Shown: positions 8,281-19,962, counted from the first letter of the stretch. The stretch: DNA of 64,000 bases from an uncultured Collinsella sp. (GCA_902470805.1 CABRHX010000004.1:55822-119821); one strand, 5' to 3'. Numbers and translations are program-made. The notes: generated from the sequence alone by a model not told the origin.

Positions 8281-8366
8281 GCATTGGGGACAGATTAATC
8301 TGCACCATTTTGGTGCAAAGGGGACAGCTCTGGCAGCCGGCAGTTAGGGACAGTCCCCAAGTGCCG
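8281..8366. repeat. Composite GGGGACAG-family repeat
   Basis: Several palindromes are packed here: CAGATTAATCTG (8291-8302), TGCACCA-TTT-TGGTGCA (8301-8317) and GGGACAGTCCC (8347-8357) inside CGGCA...TGCCG (8338-8366). GGGGACAG occurs at 8286 and 8320. It fills most of the gap between the foldase and the PTS gene. Confidence 0.75.
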
Positions 8367-8379
8367 ACTCAGCCCCACC

Positions 8380-8844
8380 TTAGAAGTGGCGGCGGATGGC
8401 GTCGACCATGCCCTGGGGCGTGGTCTGGCCGAGCACGTCGGCTGCGGCATCGGCGCCCATAAAGATGTTCATGAGTGCCTGCAGGGCCTCGACCTGGCCG
8501 CCCGGCTCGGCGATGCCCAGATTGATGACGATCTGCGCCGGCACCGGAGCGCTCATGCCAGCCATAGCGTTAAATGTCACGGGCGCGGCGGGCTTCACCA
8601 CCGCGATATAGGGCTTGGCCACAAACCCCGGATCGGTATGCGGAATGGCAATGTTTGCCGCCGGCATAGCGAGACCCGTGGGATAGGCATCCTCGCGCGT
8701 GCGGACGGCGTTGAGCCAACCCTCGGCAATGTAGCCGCGCGGGGCAAGCTCGCCCTCGAGCCGCGCAAACACCTCGCCCGGCGTCGCGCACTCCCAATCA
8801 AAAAACACCAGCTCGGGCGTAAACAGCGCTTCGTTATCCGCCAC
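8380..8844 (-). CDS. Orphan PTS IIA protein (fructose/mannitol/galactitol type)
   Basis: A 154-residue EIIA of the type 2 phosphotransferase family. The phospho-accepting histidine lies in ANIAIPHTDP (about residues 63-72). The start codon is GTG, with a GAGAGAGG-like site. No IIB, IIC, HPr or EI gene is nearby, so it either serves a permease encoded elsewhere or has a regulatory role, as with PtsN-like proteins. The overall pattern is closer to the galactitol/fructose IIA type than to PtsN, but this is a weak distinction. Confidence 0.85.
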   Translation of the reverse strand: MADNEALFTPELVFFDWECATPGEVFARLEGELAPRGYIAEGWLNAVRTREDAYPTGLAMPAANIAIPHTDPGFVAKPYIAVVKPAAPVTFNAMAGMSAPVPAQIVINLGIAEPGGQVEALQALMNIFMGADAAADVLGQTTPQGMVDAIRRHF

Positions 8845-8871
8845 ACGCTCACCTCTCTCACCTAGTCACCT

Positions 8872-8909
8872 GGGACGTTCTTAAACGACTAGTCGTTTAA
8901 GAACGTCCC
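8872..8909. repeat. Perfect 38-bp palindrome with no spacer
   Basis: GGGACGTTCTTAAACGACT (8872-8890) is followed directly by its exact reverse complement (8891-8909), then CAATGA. The outer ends carry GGGAC/GTCCC as in the other palindromes. It lies in the 150-nt gap between the PTS IIA start and the purN stop. Confidence 0.9.
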
Positions 8910-8996
8910 CAATGACTACCTAAAACAAAGGATGGCCACTTGCGCCTTGGCGCCAATGACCACCCTGACTACTCGGCTAAATTGTACTGTGTGCCA

Positions 8997-9698
8997 CTAG
9001 CCGCGAGGCGCATCAATTGCGACCTTGCCGCTCTCCAGCACGTGAACGCGACCGTCGGCGAGCATCTGCACGACCTCGGGATACAGCACATGCTCGATCG
9101 CATGGATGTGCTCCTCGAGCGTGTCGACGTCCCAGCTCTCCTCAACAGCCAGCGCACGCTGGGCGATGATGGGGCCGTTGTCGTAGATCTCGTTGGCAAA
9201 GTGCACGGTCACGCCGGTCACCTTGACGCCGCGAGCAAACGCATCGTCGATCGCATGGGCGCCGGTAAAGCTCGGCAGCAGCGCCGGATGTAGGTTGACC
9301 ACGCGATTGGGAAACGCTGCTAGCAGCGGCGTGTGCACCATGCGCATATAGCCGGCCATCACCACGTACTCGCAACCGCGTTCGAGCAGCTCATGCGCGA
9401 TAATCTCGTCAGCTGCGATGGGGTCAGCATAGACATCCTTGGACAGCGTGAGCGTCTGGATGCCCGCACGCTCGGCACGCTGCAGGCCCTTGGCCGAAGG
9501 ACGGCTCGACACCACAAGCTCAATCGAGGCGTTGAGCTTGCCGGCGGCGATCAGGTCGATCAGCGCCTGCAGGTTGGTACCCGAACCGCTGATGAGCACG
9601 CCGATCTTGAGCGGCTCGGCCGTATCGGTACCGGTCGGACGGGTGTAGGGCACAAAGCCCAGGCCCTCGGCGGCAGCCATCTGCTCGTTAGCGCTCAT
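8997..9698 (-). CDS. purN: Phosphoribosylglycinamide formyltransferase
   Basis: A 233-residue GAR transformylase, third step of purine synthesis, transferring a formyl group from 10-formyl-tetrahydrofolate. It carries GVLISGSGTNLQALI at the GAR site. The catalytic triad is visible as the Asn in VVNLHPALLPSF, the following His, and the Asp in NEIYDNGPII. About 30 extra residues precede the core. The start overlaps the purM stop by 11 nt, so the two are translationally coupled. Confidence 0.95.
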   Translation of the reverse strand: MSANEQMAAAEGLGFVPYTRPTGTDTAEPLKIGVLISGSGTNLQALIDLIAAGKLNASIELVVSSRPSAKGLQRAERAGIQTLTLSKDVYADPIAADEIIAHELLERGCEYVVMAGYMRMVHTPLLAAFPNRVVNLHPALLPSFTGAHAIDDAFARGVKVTGVTVHFANEIYDNGPIIAQRALAVEESWDVDTLEEHIHAIEHVLYPEVVQMLADGRVHVLESGKVAIDAPRG

Positions 9699-10791
9699 CG
9701 GAGTACACGACCTTACCGGAACCCTCGACGCACTCGCCCACGCGGAACGGCTTCTCGCCCAGCGCGACCAGAGCCTCGGTCACGGCAGCCTCGTCCTCGG
9801 GGGCGACGATCAGGCACAGGCCGACGCCCATGTTGAAGGTCTTGCACGCCTCATTGGGCGCGAGCTCGGCCTGACGCGACACGTAGGTGATGACGGGCGG
9901 AACATCCCAGCCCATCTCGGCGCCATTGCGGATGACCACGGCATCGACGTCGTCGGCGAGCGCGCGGTTGAGGTTCTCGGTAATACCGCCGCCGGTGATA
10001 TGGGCAATGGCATGAACGTTGGCGCCACCGCGGAGCAGCTCCAGAATCGGCTTGACGTAGATGCGCGTGGGAGCCAGCAGAGCGTCGGCCAGCGAAGCAC
10101 CGCCGAGCTCCTCGAGCGGACGGCTTAGCTCCTCGGCCTTAGCGGCGGCCTCGGGCGTGCCCGGCTTGATGCCGTCGACACCGATAACCTTGCGCACGAG
10201 CGAGTAGCCGTTGGAGTGCACGCCGGTGGAGGGCAGGCCCAGGATCACATCGCCGGGGCGAACGTTCGCGGGGTCGAGCATCTTGGGACGATCGACAACA
10301 CCCACGGTAAAGCCGGCGAGGTCGTAATCGGCGGGAGCCATGACGCCCGGGTGCTCGGCCATCTCGCCGCCCACGAGCGCGCAGCCCGCGAGCTTGCAGC
10401 CGTCGGCCACGCCCTTGATGATCTTTGCCATGTGCTCGGCCTCAATGTGACCGATGGCAACGTAATCCAGGAAGAACAGCGGCTCGGCGCCCGAAGCCAA
10501 AATGTCATTGACGCACATGGCGACCAGGTCCTGGCCCACCGTCTCGTGACGGTCCATAATCTGGGCGAGCACAAGCTTGGTGCCCACGCCGTCGGTGCCG
10601 CTGATCAGGATCGGGTCTTCCATATCCTTGAGCGCGGCGGCCGAGAACAGGCCACCAAAGCCACCGATGCCGCCGATAACCTCGGGGCGGTTGGTGTCCT
10701 TGACCATCTGCTTAATAGCGTCGACGGCGCGGCCACCCTCGGCGGTATCGACGCCGGCGTCCTCGTACGTCACATGCTTGCTGTCGCTCAT
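9688..10791 (-). CDS. purM: Phosphoribosylformylglycinamidine cyclo-ligase
   Basis: A 367-residue AIR synthetase that closes the imidazole ring, using ATP. Family motifs present are the glycine-rich N-terminal GGIGGFGGLFS, SGTDGVGTKL, MCVNDILASGAEPLFFLDY, GGEMAEHPG and GLPSTGVHSNGYSLVR, and HITGGGITENLNR later. The length is slightly above the usual 340-350. It overlaps purN by 11 nt and is separated from purF by 157 nt containing a repeat, so a promoter of its own is possible. Confidence 0.95.
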   Translation of the reverse strand: MSDSKHVTYEDAGVDTAEGGRAVDAIKQMVKDTNRPEVIGGIGGFGGLFSAAALKDMEDPILISGTDGVGTKLVLAQIMDRHETVGQDLVAMCVNDILASGAEPLFFLDYVAIGHIEAEHMAKIIKGVADGCKLAGCALVGGEMAEHPGVMAPADYDLAGFTVGVVDRPKMLDPANVRPGDVILGLPSTGVHSNGYSLVRKVIGVDGIKPGTPEAAAKAEELSRPLEELGGASLADALLAPTRIYVKPILELLRGGANVHAIAHITGGGITENLNRALADDVDAVVIRNGAEMGWDVPPVITYVSRQAELAPNEACKTFNMGVGLCLIVAPEDEAAVTEALVALGEKPFRVGECVEGSGKVVYSDER

Positions 10792-10910
10792 CTGAGCCTT
10801 CCTCTCCCACTACCGTGGCGCCGCGCGGGCGCCAAACGGTGCTCATAGTTGCGTTCATTTCGGCGCACGCCATAACAGCACGCGCCGTCATATCAACAAA
10901 ACAGCAGGTA

Positions 10911-10950
10911 AAACCTACCAAAATAAACCTGTCCCCACATGGCAGGTTTT
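10911..10950. repeat. CTGTCCCC-containing palindrome at the purF 3' end
   Basis: AAAACCTACC (10911-10920) faces GGCAGGTTTT (10941-10950), with CCTGTCCCC between them. The right arm overlaps the purF stop codon (10949-10951). It may help terminate purF but lacks a clean U-tract. Confidence 0.6.
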
Positions 10951-12619
10951 AGGCCTCGCCGTGCTCCTCTTCCCAGCTGCGGTCATCGTATTTCTCGACC
11001 ACGGCGTCGTCGTCAAAATGCAGCGGCTTATCCAGGTTGCGGGGCTTAAAGCCCTCCATGAACTTGTCGCGGCCAAAGCTCTCGGGAATCGCCACGGGGT
11101 AGCGTCCGGTAAAGCACGCATCGCAGTAGCCGCCCTTGGGCATGACCTTCAGCAGGCCCTCGACCGAAAGGAAGGCCAGCGAATCGGCGCCGATGTACTC
11201 GCAGATCTCCTCGACCGTCTTGTTGGCGCTGATGAGCTGCGACTGCACGTCGGTATCGATACCGTAGAAGCACGGCCAGATGACCTCGGGCGAGTTGATG
11301 CGGATGTGAATCTCCTTGGCGCCGGCGTTGCGCAGCATCTTGACGAGCTGCACCATGGTGGTGCCGCGCACGATGGAGTCGTCGATGACGACCAGGCGCT
11401 TGCCCTCGATGTTGTCGCGCAGCGGATTGAGCTTCATGCGCACGCCCATGGCTCGCAGCTCCTGCGTGGGCTCGATAAACGTACGGCCCACATAACGATT
11501 CTTGATGAGGCCCTCGCCAAAGGGAATGCCGCTCTCGTGCGAATAGCCCTCCGCGGGCGGCAGGCCGGAGTCGGGCACGCCGATGACCAGGTCGGCCTCG
11601 ACGGGCTCCTCATGTGCCAGCTGACGACCCATGTCATAACGGCAAGCGTAGACACTCTTGCCGTTCATGATGGAGTCGGGGCGAGCGAAGTAGACCTGCT
11701 CAAAGATGCAGTTAGCAGGCTCTTCGGCGGCAGGCACGCCCTGCTCGGACACAAGGCCCTCGGCGCTGATGCGCAAAATCTCACCGGGACGGACGTCGCG
11801 GACGTACTCGGCGCCCACGATATCGAGTGCACAGGTCTCAGAAGCGACGACCCAGCCGCCGGCGCGGGTGACATGGGTGGCAGCGTCGACCGTCGCGGCG
11901 TCGTCTTGCGACGGCAGTTGCGAAACGGAAGCGGCATCGGCCTGGTCCAGGCCCTCGTCCACGAGCTTGCCCAGCACCAGCGGGCGAATGCCATGCGGAT
12001 CGCGGAATGCGTAGAGCGCCTGCTCGTTGATGAGCGTCATGGCGTAGCCGCCGCGCACGAGCTCCATGGTCTTACGAATGCCCTCGCGCAGGTGGCCCGT
12101 ACGCTGGGTAAAGTAGCCGATGAGTTTGGTCGCGACCTCGGAATCCGAGTTGGAGAGGAACGGCACGCCCAGCTCGATCAGCTGGCGGCGCAGCTCGTCG
12201 GTGTTGACGAGGGTGCCGTTGTGCGCGAGCGCGATAATGACGCTATTGATGGTAGAGAGGTGCGGCTGAGAGGCTTCCCAGCTCTTGGCGCCGGCGGTGC
12301 CGTAGCGCACATGACCCACGGCCAGCTGACCGGAGAGCGTCGACAAGTCGGCATTGGAGAACACGCGGTCGAGCAGGCCCAGATCCTTGCGGACCATAAC
12401 CGTACCGCCGTCACCAACAGCGATTCCCGCCGATTCTTGGCCACGGTGCTGCAGTGCACGCAGGCCAAAGTACGTCAGTCGAGCCACGTCGCGATCGGGC
12501 GCCCAGACACCAAAAACGCCGCATTCCTCATGCAGCTGGTCAGAGTCCGGATCATACGTCGACATGGCGTTCACCTGTCCCGCGGCGCGCTCGGCCGCGC
12601 GGATGGTTTCTTGAGACAT
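10949..12619 (-). CDS. purF: Amidophosphoribosyltransferase
   Basis: A 556-residue enzyme of the first committed purine step, converting PRPP and glutamine to phosphoribosylamine. The class II glutaminase begins at Cys33 (EECGVFG), so a propeptide of about 32 residues must be removed if the usual maturation applies. The PRPP site VVIDDSIVRGTT lies at about 410-421. CDAC near the C-terminus resembles the cluster ligands of Bacillus-type PurF. Residues about 222-253 form an extra low-complexity insertion. It is upstream of purM in the same direction. Confidence 0.95.
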   Translation of the reverse strand: MSQETIRAAERAAGQVNAMSTYDPDSDQLHEECGVFGVWAPDRDVARLTYFGLRALQHRGQESAGIAVGDGGTVMVRKDLGLLDRVFSNADLSTLSGQLAVGHVRYGTAGAKSWEASQPHLSTINSVIIALAHNGTLVNTDELRRQLIELGVPFLSNSDSEVATKLIGYFTQRTGHLREGIRKTMELVRGGYAMTLINEQALYAFRDPHGIRPLVLGKLVDEGLDQADAASVSQLPSQDDAATVDAATHVTRAGGWVVASETCALDIVGAEYVRDVRPGEILRISAEGLVSEQGVPAAEEPANCIFEQVYFARPDSIMNGKSVYACRYDMGRQLAHEEPVEADLVIGVPDSGLPPAEGYSHESGIPFGEGLIKNRYVGRTFIEPTQELRAMGVRMKLNPLRDNIEGKRLVVIDDSIVRGTTMVQLVKMLRNAGAKEIHIRINSPEVIWPCFYGIDTDVQSQLISANKTVEEICEYIGADSLAFLSVEGLLKVMPKGGYCDACFTGRYPVAIPESFGRDKFMEGFKPRNLDKPLHFDDDAVVEKYDDRSWEEEHGEA

Positions 12620-12660
12620 GGCATCCCCTCAGAGCCTCGTATTTTGGCGTTACCCGCCTT

Positions 12661-12666
12661 ATTATA
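12661..12666 (-). promoter_or_regulatory. -10 box upstream of purF
   Basis: A perfect TATAAT on the minus strand lies about 40 nt before the purF start codon. The matching -35 region (TGGGGA at 17 nt) is poor. No purine riboswitch-like structure is evident in the short leader. Confidence 0.4.
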
Positions 12667-12813
12667 CGCACGGCGCGACGCGCTCCCCAGCGCATGAGCA
12701 GCGCTTTTTAAAAGCCCACCGAGCTAATAATCCGTTTTGCGGCCAAACATTTTATTGGTCTGCCCAGTGCAAGCGCCCGCGCCCCCATATGGCCGCCGCG
12801 TCCACCGTTGGGG

Positions 12814-12829
12814 ATTGCAAAGTTGCAAT
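12814..12829. promoter_or_regulatory. Inverted repeat ATTGCAA-AG-TTGCAAT
   Basis: A perfect 7-bp inverted repeat with a 2-nt spacer lies about 75 nt upstream of the PF06541-like gene. A second short one, CCTAG-TAAC-CTAGG (12870-12883), sits just before its ribosome site. Either could be an operator; neither is proven. Confidence 0.3.
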
Positions 12830-12904
12830 TGGGACGTTCGTCCTGTCTTTTAGCAGGTCGGCGGCGTATCCTAGTAACCTAGGACAAAGCGAGAAAGGTT
12901 CTGT

Positions 12905-14134
12905 ATGGATCGAAACGAACTCGACCCCAGCGTCCCCAGCGCCACGGAGGTCAAGAAGATTCCCCTCATCATTAAAGTGTACGCCGTCCTGTGCATCCTG
13001 TCCGGCGTGGGCACACTCCCGTCGGTCGCCGTCTTTATGTGGCAGGTCATCACCGCACTCATTAACGGCAACGCCGCCGCTAAACTCGGTGATAACACCC
13101 TGGTCGCGGTTGGCCTTATCGTCGCCGGCATTATGCTCTCGGCGGCAAGCGCGATCATCTTGATCGTCTTTGGCCTGGACCTCATCAAGGACCAGCGGCG
13201 CAATGCCGCCCGCCTGTCTTACGTCCTCATCGCATTTACCGTCGTGGAGCTTTTAGTTGACGTGATGCTCCAGGGTATCGGACCCTTCCTGCTGCGCCCC
13301 GCCATTCAGCTCGGTATCCTCATTGCGCTGTCGGCCACCGTCGACCCCACGCTACGCCAGGAGCGCGAACTGCAGCGCCGTCTGCAAGAGATGCTCGACC
13401 GCGATGCCGCCGCCGAGGGGATGCTCGGCCGCGACGAAACCGGCGAGGGCTACATCAAGCTCAACTACTTCAACCTGTTCTGGGTATTCTTCGTCTGCAG
13501 CGTGTTAGGTCTCATTCTCGAGGAAGTCTGGCATATGGTCGTCGTCGATCCCGGCGTCTATCAGGACCGTGCCGGTATGCTATTTGGCCCCTTTAGCCCC
13601 ATCTACGGATTTGGCGCGGTGCTCATGACCATGGCGCTCAACCGCTTCTATAAAAAGAATCCTCTGATCATTTTCCTGGTAAGTGCCCTGATCGGCGGCG
13701 CTTTCGAGGTGTTTGTAGGCTGGTTTATGCAGACCTCATTTGGCGTGGTGTCGTGGAGCTACTCGCACATGAAACTGTTCGGCATGCCCGACCCACTCGC
13801 CGTCCTTACGGGCGGACGCACCTGTACGGGCTTTGCCTGCCTGTGGGGCCTGGGTGGCCTTATCTGGATCAAGCTGCTGCTGCCGAGGCTGCTCAAGCTC
13901 ATCAACATGATTCCGTGGAAAAGCCGCTACTCGGCTACCGTCATCTTTACCGTCATTATGCTGGCCGACGGCGTCATGACGCTACAGTCGCTCGACTACT
14001 GGTACCAGCGCGTCAACGGCACGGAGCCGGATATTCCCGTCGCGCAGTTCTACGGCAAGTATTTCGATAACGATTACATGGAGAACCGCTTCCAGAGCAT
14101 GACCATGAGCCCCAAGGATGCGACGCGCGTGTAG
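12905..14134 (+). CDS. Putative ABC transporter permease-like membrane protein (PF06541 type)
   Basis: A 409-residue integral membrane protein. The first about 160 residues hold four hydrophobic helices. After a charged stretch (QERELQRRLQEML) comes the region typical of the ABC_trans_CmpB-like family (GMLFGPFSPIYGFGAVLMT, residues about 224-242), then further helices and a WSYSHM...GRTCTGFACLWG segment. The family name implies ABC transport, but members are usually solitary and have no shown function. It is transcribed rightward, against the surrounding leftward genes. The start codon has GAGAAAGG upstream. Confidence 0.75.
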   Translation: MDRNELDPSVPSATEVKKIPLIIKVYAVLCILSGVGTLPSVAVFMWQVITALINGNAAAKLGDNTLVAVGLIVAGIMLSAASAIILIVFGLDLIKDQRRNAARLSYVLIAFTVVELLVDVMLQGIGPFLLRPAIQLGILIALSATVDPTLRQERELQRRLQEMLDRDAAAEGMLGRDETGEGYIKLNYFNLFWVFFVCSVLGLILEEVWHMVVVDPGVYQDRAGMLFGPFSPIYGFGAVLMTMALNRFYKKNPLIIFLVSALIGGAFEVFVGWFMQTSFGVVSWSYSHMKLFGMPDPLAVLTGGRTCTGFACLWGLGGLIWIKLLLPRLLKLINMIPWKSRYSATVIFTVIMLADGVMTLQSLDYWYQRVNGTEPDIPVAQFYGKYFDNDYMENRFQSMTMSPKDATRV

Positions 14135-14167
14135 CGCCACGCAATGCCGAGATTATCCAACGCACAG

Positions 14168-14207
14168 AAAAGCCCGCTGGCAGACTGTGAACTGCCAGCG
14201 GGCTTTT
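14168..14207. terminator. Bidirectional terminator
   Basis: A 16-bp perfect stem, AAAAGCCCGCTGGCAG (14168-14183) with 14192-14207, has A and T tails on both sides. It serves the convergent genes ending at 14134 and 14232. Confidence 0.9.
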
Positions 14208-14231
14208 TGTTGTCGAGTGCTGCTGCCGGCC

Positions 14232-14648
14232 TTACGCCTCGCGCTCGACCTCGCTCACACACTCATTTTTGATGGTACCGACGAGCGCCTGCAGCGCATC
14301 GACCACATGCGGGCGAATGTCTCCGCCAATGAGCACGAGCATGATGTCGTCGCCCACGGTAAGCTCGCCACTCGCCAGCCACACGCGCACATAGCCGATA
14401 CCCGGCATCGCGCTCGTGGCCTCGATAGCAGCCTGCACCTTTTCGGCATCGAAGCCAAACACCATGCCGCCCACCTTATGTCCAGGCGCCACACCATCTG
14501 TCTCGACCCCACGCACCTCGGACTTAGGCGTCGCACGCACCACGCCATTGTGTGTCAGGTACATCCCACAATCAGCCGCCGAAACATCGGCCTTGGCTTC
14601 GCGCAGCCAAGCATCAACCGAAGGCATCGATTTGCCGCTTTCAAGCAT
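14232..14648 (-). CDS. MoaE-like protein (molybdopterin synthase large-subunit family, degenerate)
   Basis: A 138-residue protein from ATG 14646-14648, with AAGGAG 5 nt upstream; the adjacent ATG at 14651 is also possible. The order of conserved pieces fits MoaE: a G-x-VR strand (HNGVVRAT), GFDAEKVQAAIE, GYVRVWLASGELTVGDDIMLVLIGG, an Arg at the position of the HR pair, and ALQALVGTIKNE. The first of the two active-site lysines seems to be kept (TIK), while the second, in the WKRE-like end, appears replaced (SEVERE). No other molybdenum cofactor genes are in the window. It may be a divergent paralogue with another role. Confidence 0.5.
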   Translation of the reverse strand: MLESGKSMPSVDAWLREAKADVSAADCGMYLTHNGVVRATPKSEVRGVETDGVAPGHKVGGMVFGFDAEKVQAAIEATSAMPGIGYVRVWLASGELTVGDDIMLVLIGGDIRPHVVDALQALVGTIKNECVSEVEREA

Positions 14649-14703
14649 CATATCTCCTTTTGATTTCCAGGGTAGTCTTTTTGGGACGGGGCTCCCGGAC
14701 ACT

Positions 14704-15702
14704 TTATTCCTCGACCGGCGTGAGCACCATGACGGCACGTGTGTTGCTCAGCGATAACGAACGACAGGTCACAAGCGTTACGACCTTGGTTGCCGAAGCG
14801 GCACGATCGGTGGCATCGCTCGCCACGGCAGAAGCACCGTCGAGCATCTCGGACAGGTAGTTCTTGAGCCCATCATCGCCATCAAAATTAGGCGTGCGCG
14901 CCTTGGCATACGTGTCCTCGACAACTTTGGTCGCCAGTGGTCGCAGCTTATACGTAGCATCCCGTGTGATGTAATACACAAACTCGATGCTATCAAACGT
15001 CGCCTGATCAGTGGTGTCCGAAATCACGTTGAACATCGATCCGTCGTTCATGTGGTGACCATAGATCGTAGTCTGCTGATCCACCATACCCGGCGCGGTG
15101 TCGTCGCTATCCAAGAAGATGGCTCCCGAGGCATTGGCGGTGCCGTCGAACAGCGTGTTGAGGTACTTGGAGTTGTTGTTGGTCTGCACCACGGGGTAGT
15201 TGATGTTGGTGCCGGGCGCGTAAATCCAACCCACAACCTCGGGATTTGTCTGGGCAAGCGCATTGAAGTCGATAATTGGCACGCCGCTTGCGTCCTTGTC
15301 GCTCACATATTGCTTTTCGATTTTTTGATACGACTCGCTCGCCTGCTTATAGCCAATCTGCGCGTTGATAAAGATGGCGGCCGCAGCAACGATCAGGCCA
15401 ATGCCGATGATGATGAGCAGAATGGGAATGACGGAGCGGCGCTTTTTGCGCGGCGGCTCGGTATAGCTCGATGGCGCGGTATGCGCCGAAGAGCGAGGTG
15501 ACTTCTTGGCCGTACTGTATGACGAAGGATGATATGCAGCCAGCGTATCCTGACGGCGATGCTTCGCCGGCGTCACGGGGCGCGGCGCGCGCGGCTGTTG
15601 AGGAGAGGATGTCCGACCCTGCTGCGGCGCGCGGGCTGCTCCCGACTTGGCTGGATCGGGAATCCGAGAAGCCGAAAAACGCTTTCCCTGATAGTCGGAC
15701 AT
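14704..15702 (-). CDS. Class B sortase
   Basis: A 332-residue membrane transpeptidase. A long polar, Arg/Pro/Ser-rich cytoplasmic tail (1-88) precedes one membrane helix (91-113), and the sortase domain follows outside. Catalytic residues are readable: His in TIYGHHMN (about 216-217), Cys313 in TLVTC and Arg322 in SNTRAVM. Class B is inferred from the SrtB-like VVGWIYAPGTNINYPVVQ segment. It is the only sortase in the window and is a candidate to process the LPXTG-like proteins at 35.7-42.9 kb, although it is 20 kb away and not co-transcribed with them. Confidence 0.9.
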   Translation of the reverse strand: MSDYQGKRFSASRIPDPAKSGAARAPQQGRTSSPQQPRAPRPVTPAKHRRQDTLAAYHPSSYSTAKKSPRSSAHTAPSSYTEPPRKKRRSVIPILLIIIGIGLIVAAAAIFINAQIGYKQASESYQKIEKQYVSDKDASGVPIIDFNALAQTNPEVVGWIYAPGTNINYPVVQTNNNSKYLNTLFDGTANASGAIFLDSDDTAPGMVDQQTTIYGHHMNDGSMFNVISDTTDQATFDSIEFVYYITRDATYKLRPLATKVVEDTYAKARTPNFDGDDGLKNYLSEMLDGASAVASDATDRAASATKVVTLVTCRSLSLSNTRAVMVLTPVEE

Positions 15703-15738
15703 GGCTCTCCTTATGCTACAAATGGACTGGCAGAGCGC

Positions 15739-16203
15739 TTAGGCGTCAGCCATCTCCTGCTTCATCTTCTCGATAACCTTGCGGTACTCGGGGTCGCATG
15801 CGCCCAGAATCTGCGTGGCGTAAATGGCAGCGTTCTTGGCACCGTTGATGGCCACACAGGCAACGGGCACGCCCGAAGGCATCTGTACCATCGACAGCAG
15901 CGAGTCCATACCACCCAGATCGCTCGTCTTCATAGGCACGCCGATGACCGGCAGTGGCGTAAACGCAGCCACGACGCCGCCCAGGTGAGCAGCCTTGCCG
16001 GCGGCAGCGATAATCACCTTGATGCCGCGGTCGGCAGCGGTCGAGGCCCACTCATGGACCTTCGCCGGTGTGCGGTGTGCACTTGCAATCACGAGCTCAT
16101 AGGGCACGCCCAGTGCCTCGAGCTCGGCGGTGCAACCTTCCATAACGCCCAGATCGGACTTGGAGCCCATGATGATCCCGACAACCGGCTTCTGATCTGC
16201 CAT
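15739..16203 (-). CDS. purE: N5-carboxyaminoimidazole ribonucleotide mutase
   Basis: A 154-residue class I PurE that moves the carboxyl group from N5-CAIR to CAIR. It shows GIIMGSKSDLGVM at the N-terminus, the SAHRTP loop and the GVP-K-LGG-DSLLS-VQMPSGVPV segment. ATG 16201-16203 is chosen because AGGAGG is then 9 nt upstream; a TTG two codons earlier would be too close. No purK partner is next to it. A TATACT -10 box lies at 16267-16272 on the same strand. Confidence 0.95.
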   Translation of the reverse strand: MADQKPVVGIIMGSKSDLGVMEGCTAELEALGVPYELVIASAHRTPAKVHEWASTAADRGIKVIIAAAGKAAHLGGVVAAFTPLPVIGVPMKTSDLGGMDSLLSMVQMPSGVPVACVAINGAKNAAIYATQILGACDPEYRKVIEKMKQEMADA

Positions 16204-16296
16204 AAACAAAGACCTCCTGTTGAGAGCGGTGACGCGGCGAATCCGCGACCCTTAACTACTGAGAGTAGTATAGCTGCTCCCGTCCCTGCGGTCTGC

Positions 16297-16388
16297 GGGT
16301 GCCCCGCGGCGGTCTGGTGTTTTCATCTTCACTCCGGTTGCTTCGCAAAGTCGTTCAGATGAAAATACCAGACCGCCGCGGGGCACCC
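16297..16388. repeat. Long hairpin with CCGGAG loop (family copy A)
   Basis: Two 31-bp GC-rich arms (16297-16327 and 16358-16388) pair with one mismatch around a 30-nt loop. On the minus strand the loop reads CGACTTTGC...GCAACCGGAGTGAA, matching the loops of the other two long hairpins. It lies between purE and carB. Confidence 0.85.
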
Positions 16389-16435
16389 TCGACCTACCGG
16401 GAATTGCCATGACGTACGTTGGCTGAAATATTAAC

Positions 16436-16471
16436 GTGGGATCCGCCGTTCGAACGAACGGCGGATCCCAC
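16436..16471. terminator. Hairpin with 17-bp arms and 2-nt spacer
   Basis: GTGGGATCCGCCGTTCG (16436-16452) pairs perfectly with 16455-16471. The plus-strand side is followed by ACTCACTTTTT and the minus-strand side by GTTAATATTT. It can act as a terminator downstream of carB, though the spacer is too short for a normal loop without fraying. Confidence 0.6.
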
Positions 16472-16516
16472 ACTCACTTTTTATTCAGCCCTAGTCATCG
16501 CGCAAAGCCCCTTCGG

Positions 16517-16646
16517 CAGCACACGGTGCAGCCAAGTCACCGCAGGCCGGGGCGGGAGGGGCCGAGTTTCCTCCTGAGCGACTCTGCTTGCAGCCGGAGC
16601 GAAAGGGGGAAATCTCGGCCCCTCCCGCCCCGGCCGGCCAGGTCAA

Positions 16647-16663
<17 letters not shown>
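16517..16663. repeat. Long hairpin covering the carB 3' end (family copy B)
   Basis: A perfect 22-bp GC-rich stem (16545-16566 with 16614-16635) continues inward with TTTCC/GGAAA. It continues outward as GCAGCACACGGTG (16517-16529) facing CACCGTGTGCTGC (16651-16663), which is the carB coding end. The loop reads CGACTCTGCTTGCAGCCGGAGCGAA, like copy A. Confidence 0.85.
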
Positions 16664-19961
<3,298 letters not shown>

Positions 19962-19962
19962 A

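Noticed and set aside
12620..12904. A purine riboswitch upstream of purF
   Set aside because: The likely leader is only about 30 nt long and contains no purine-aptamer-like helices.
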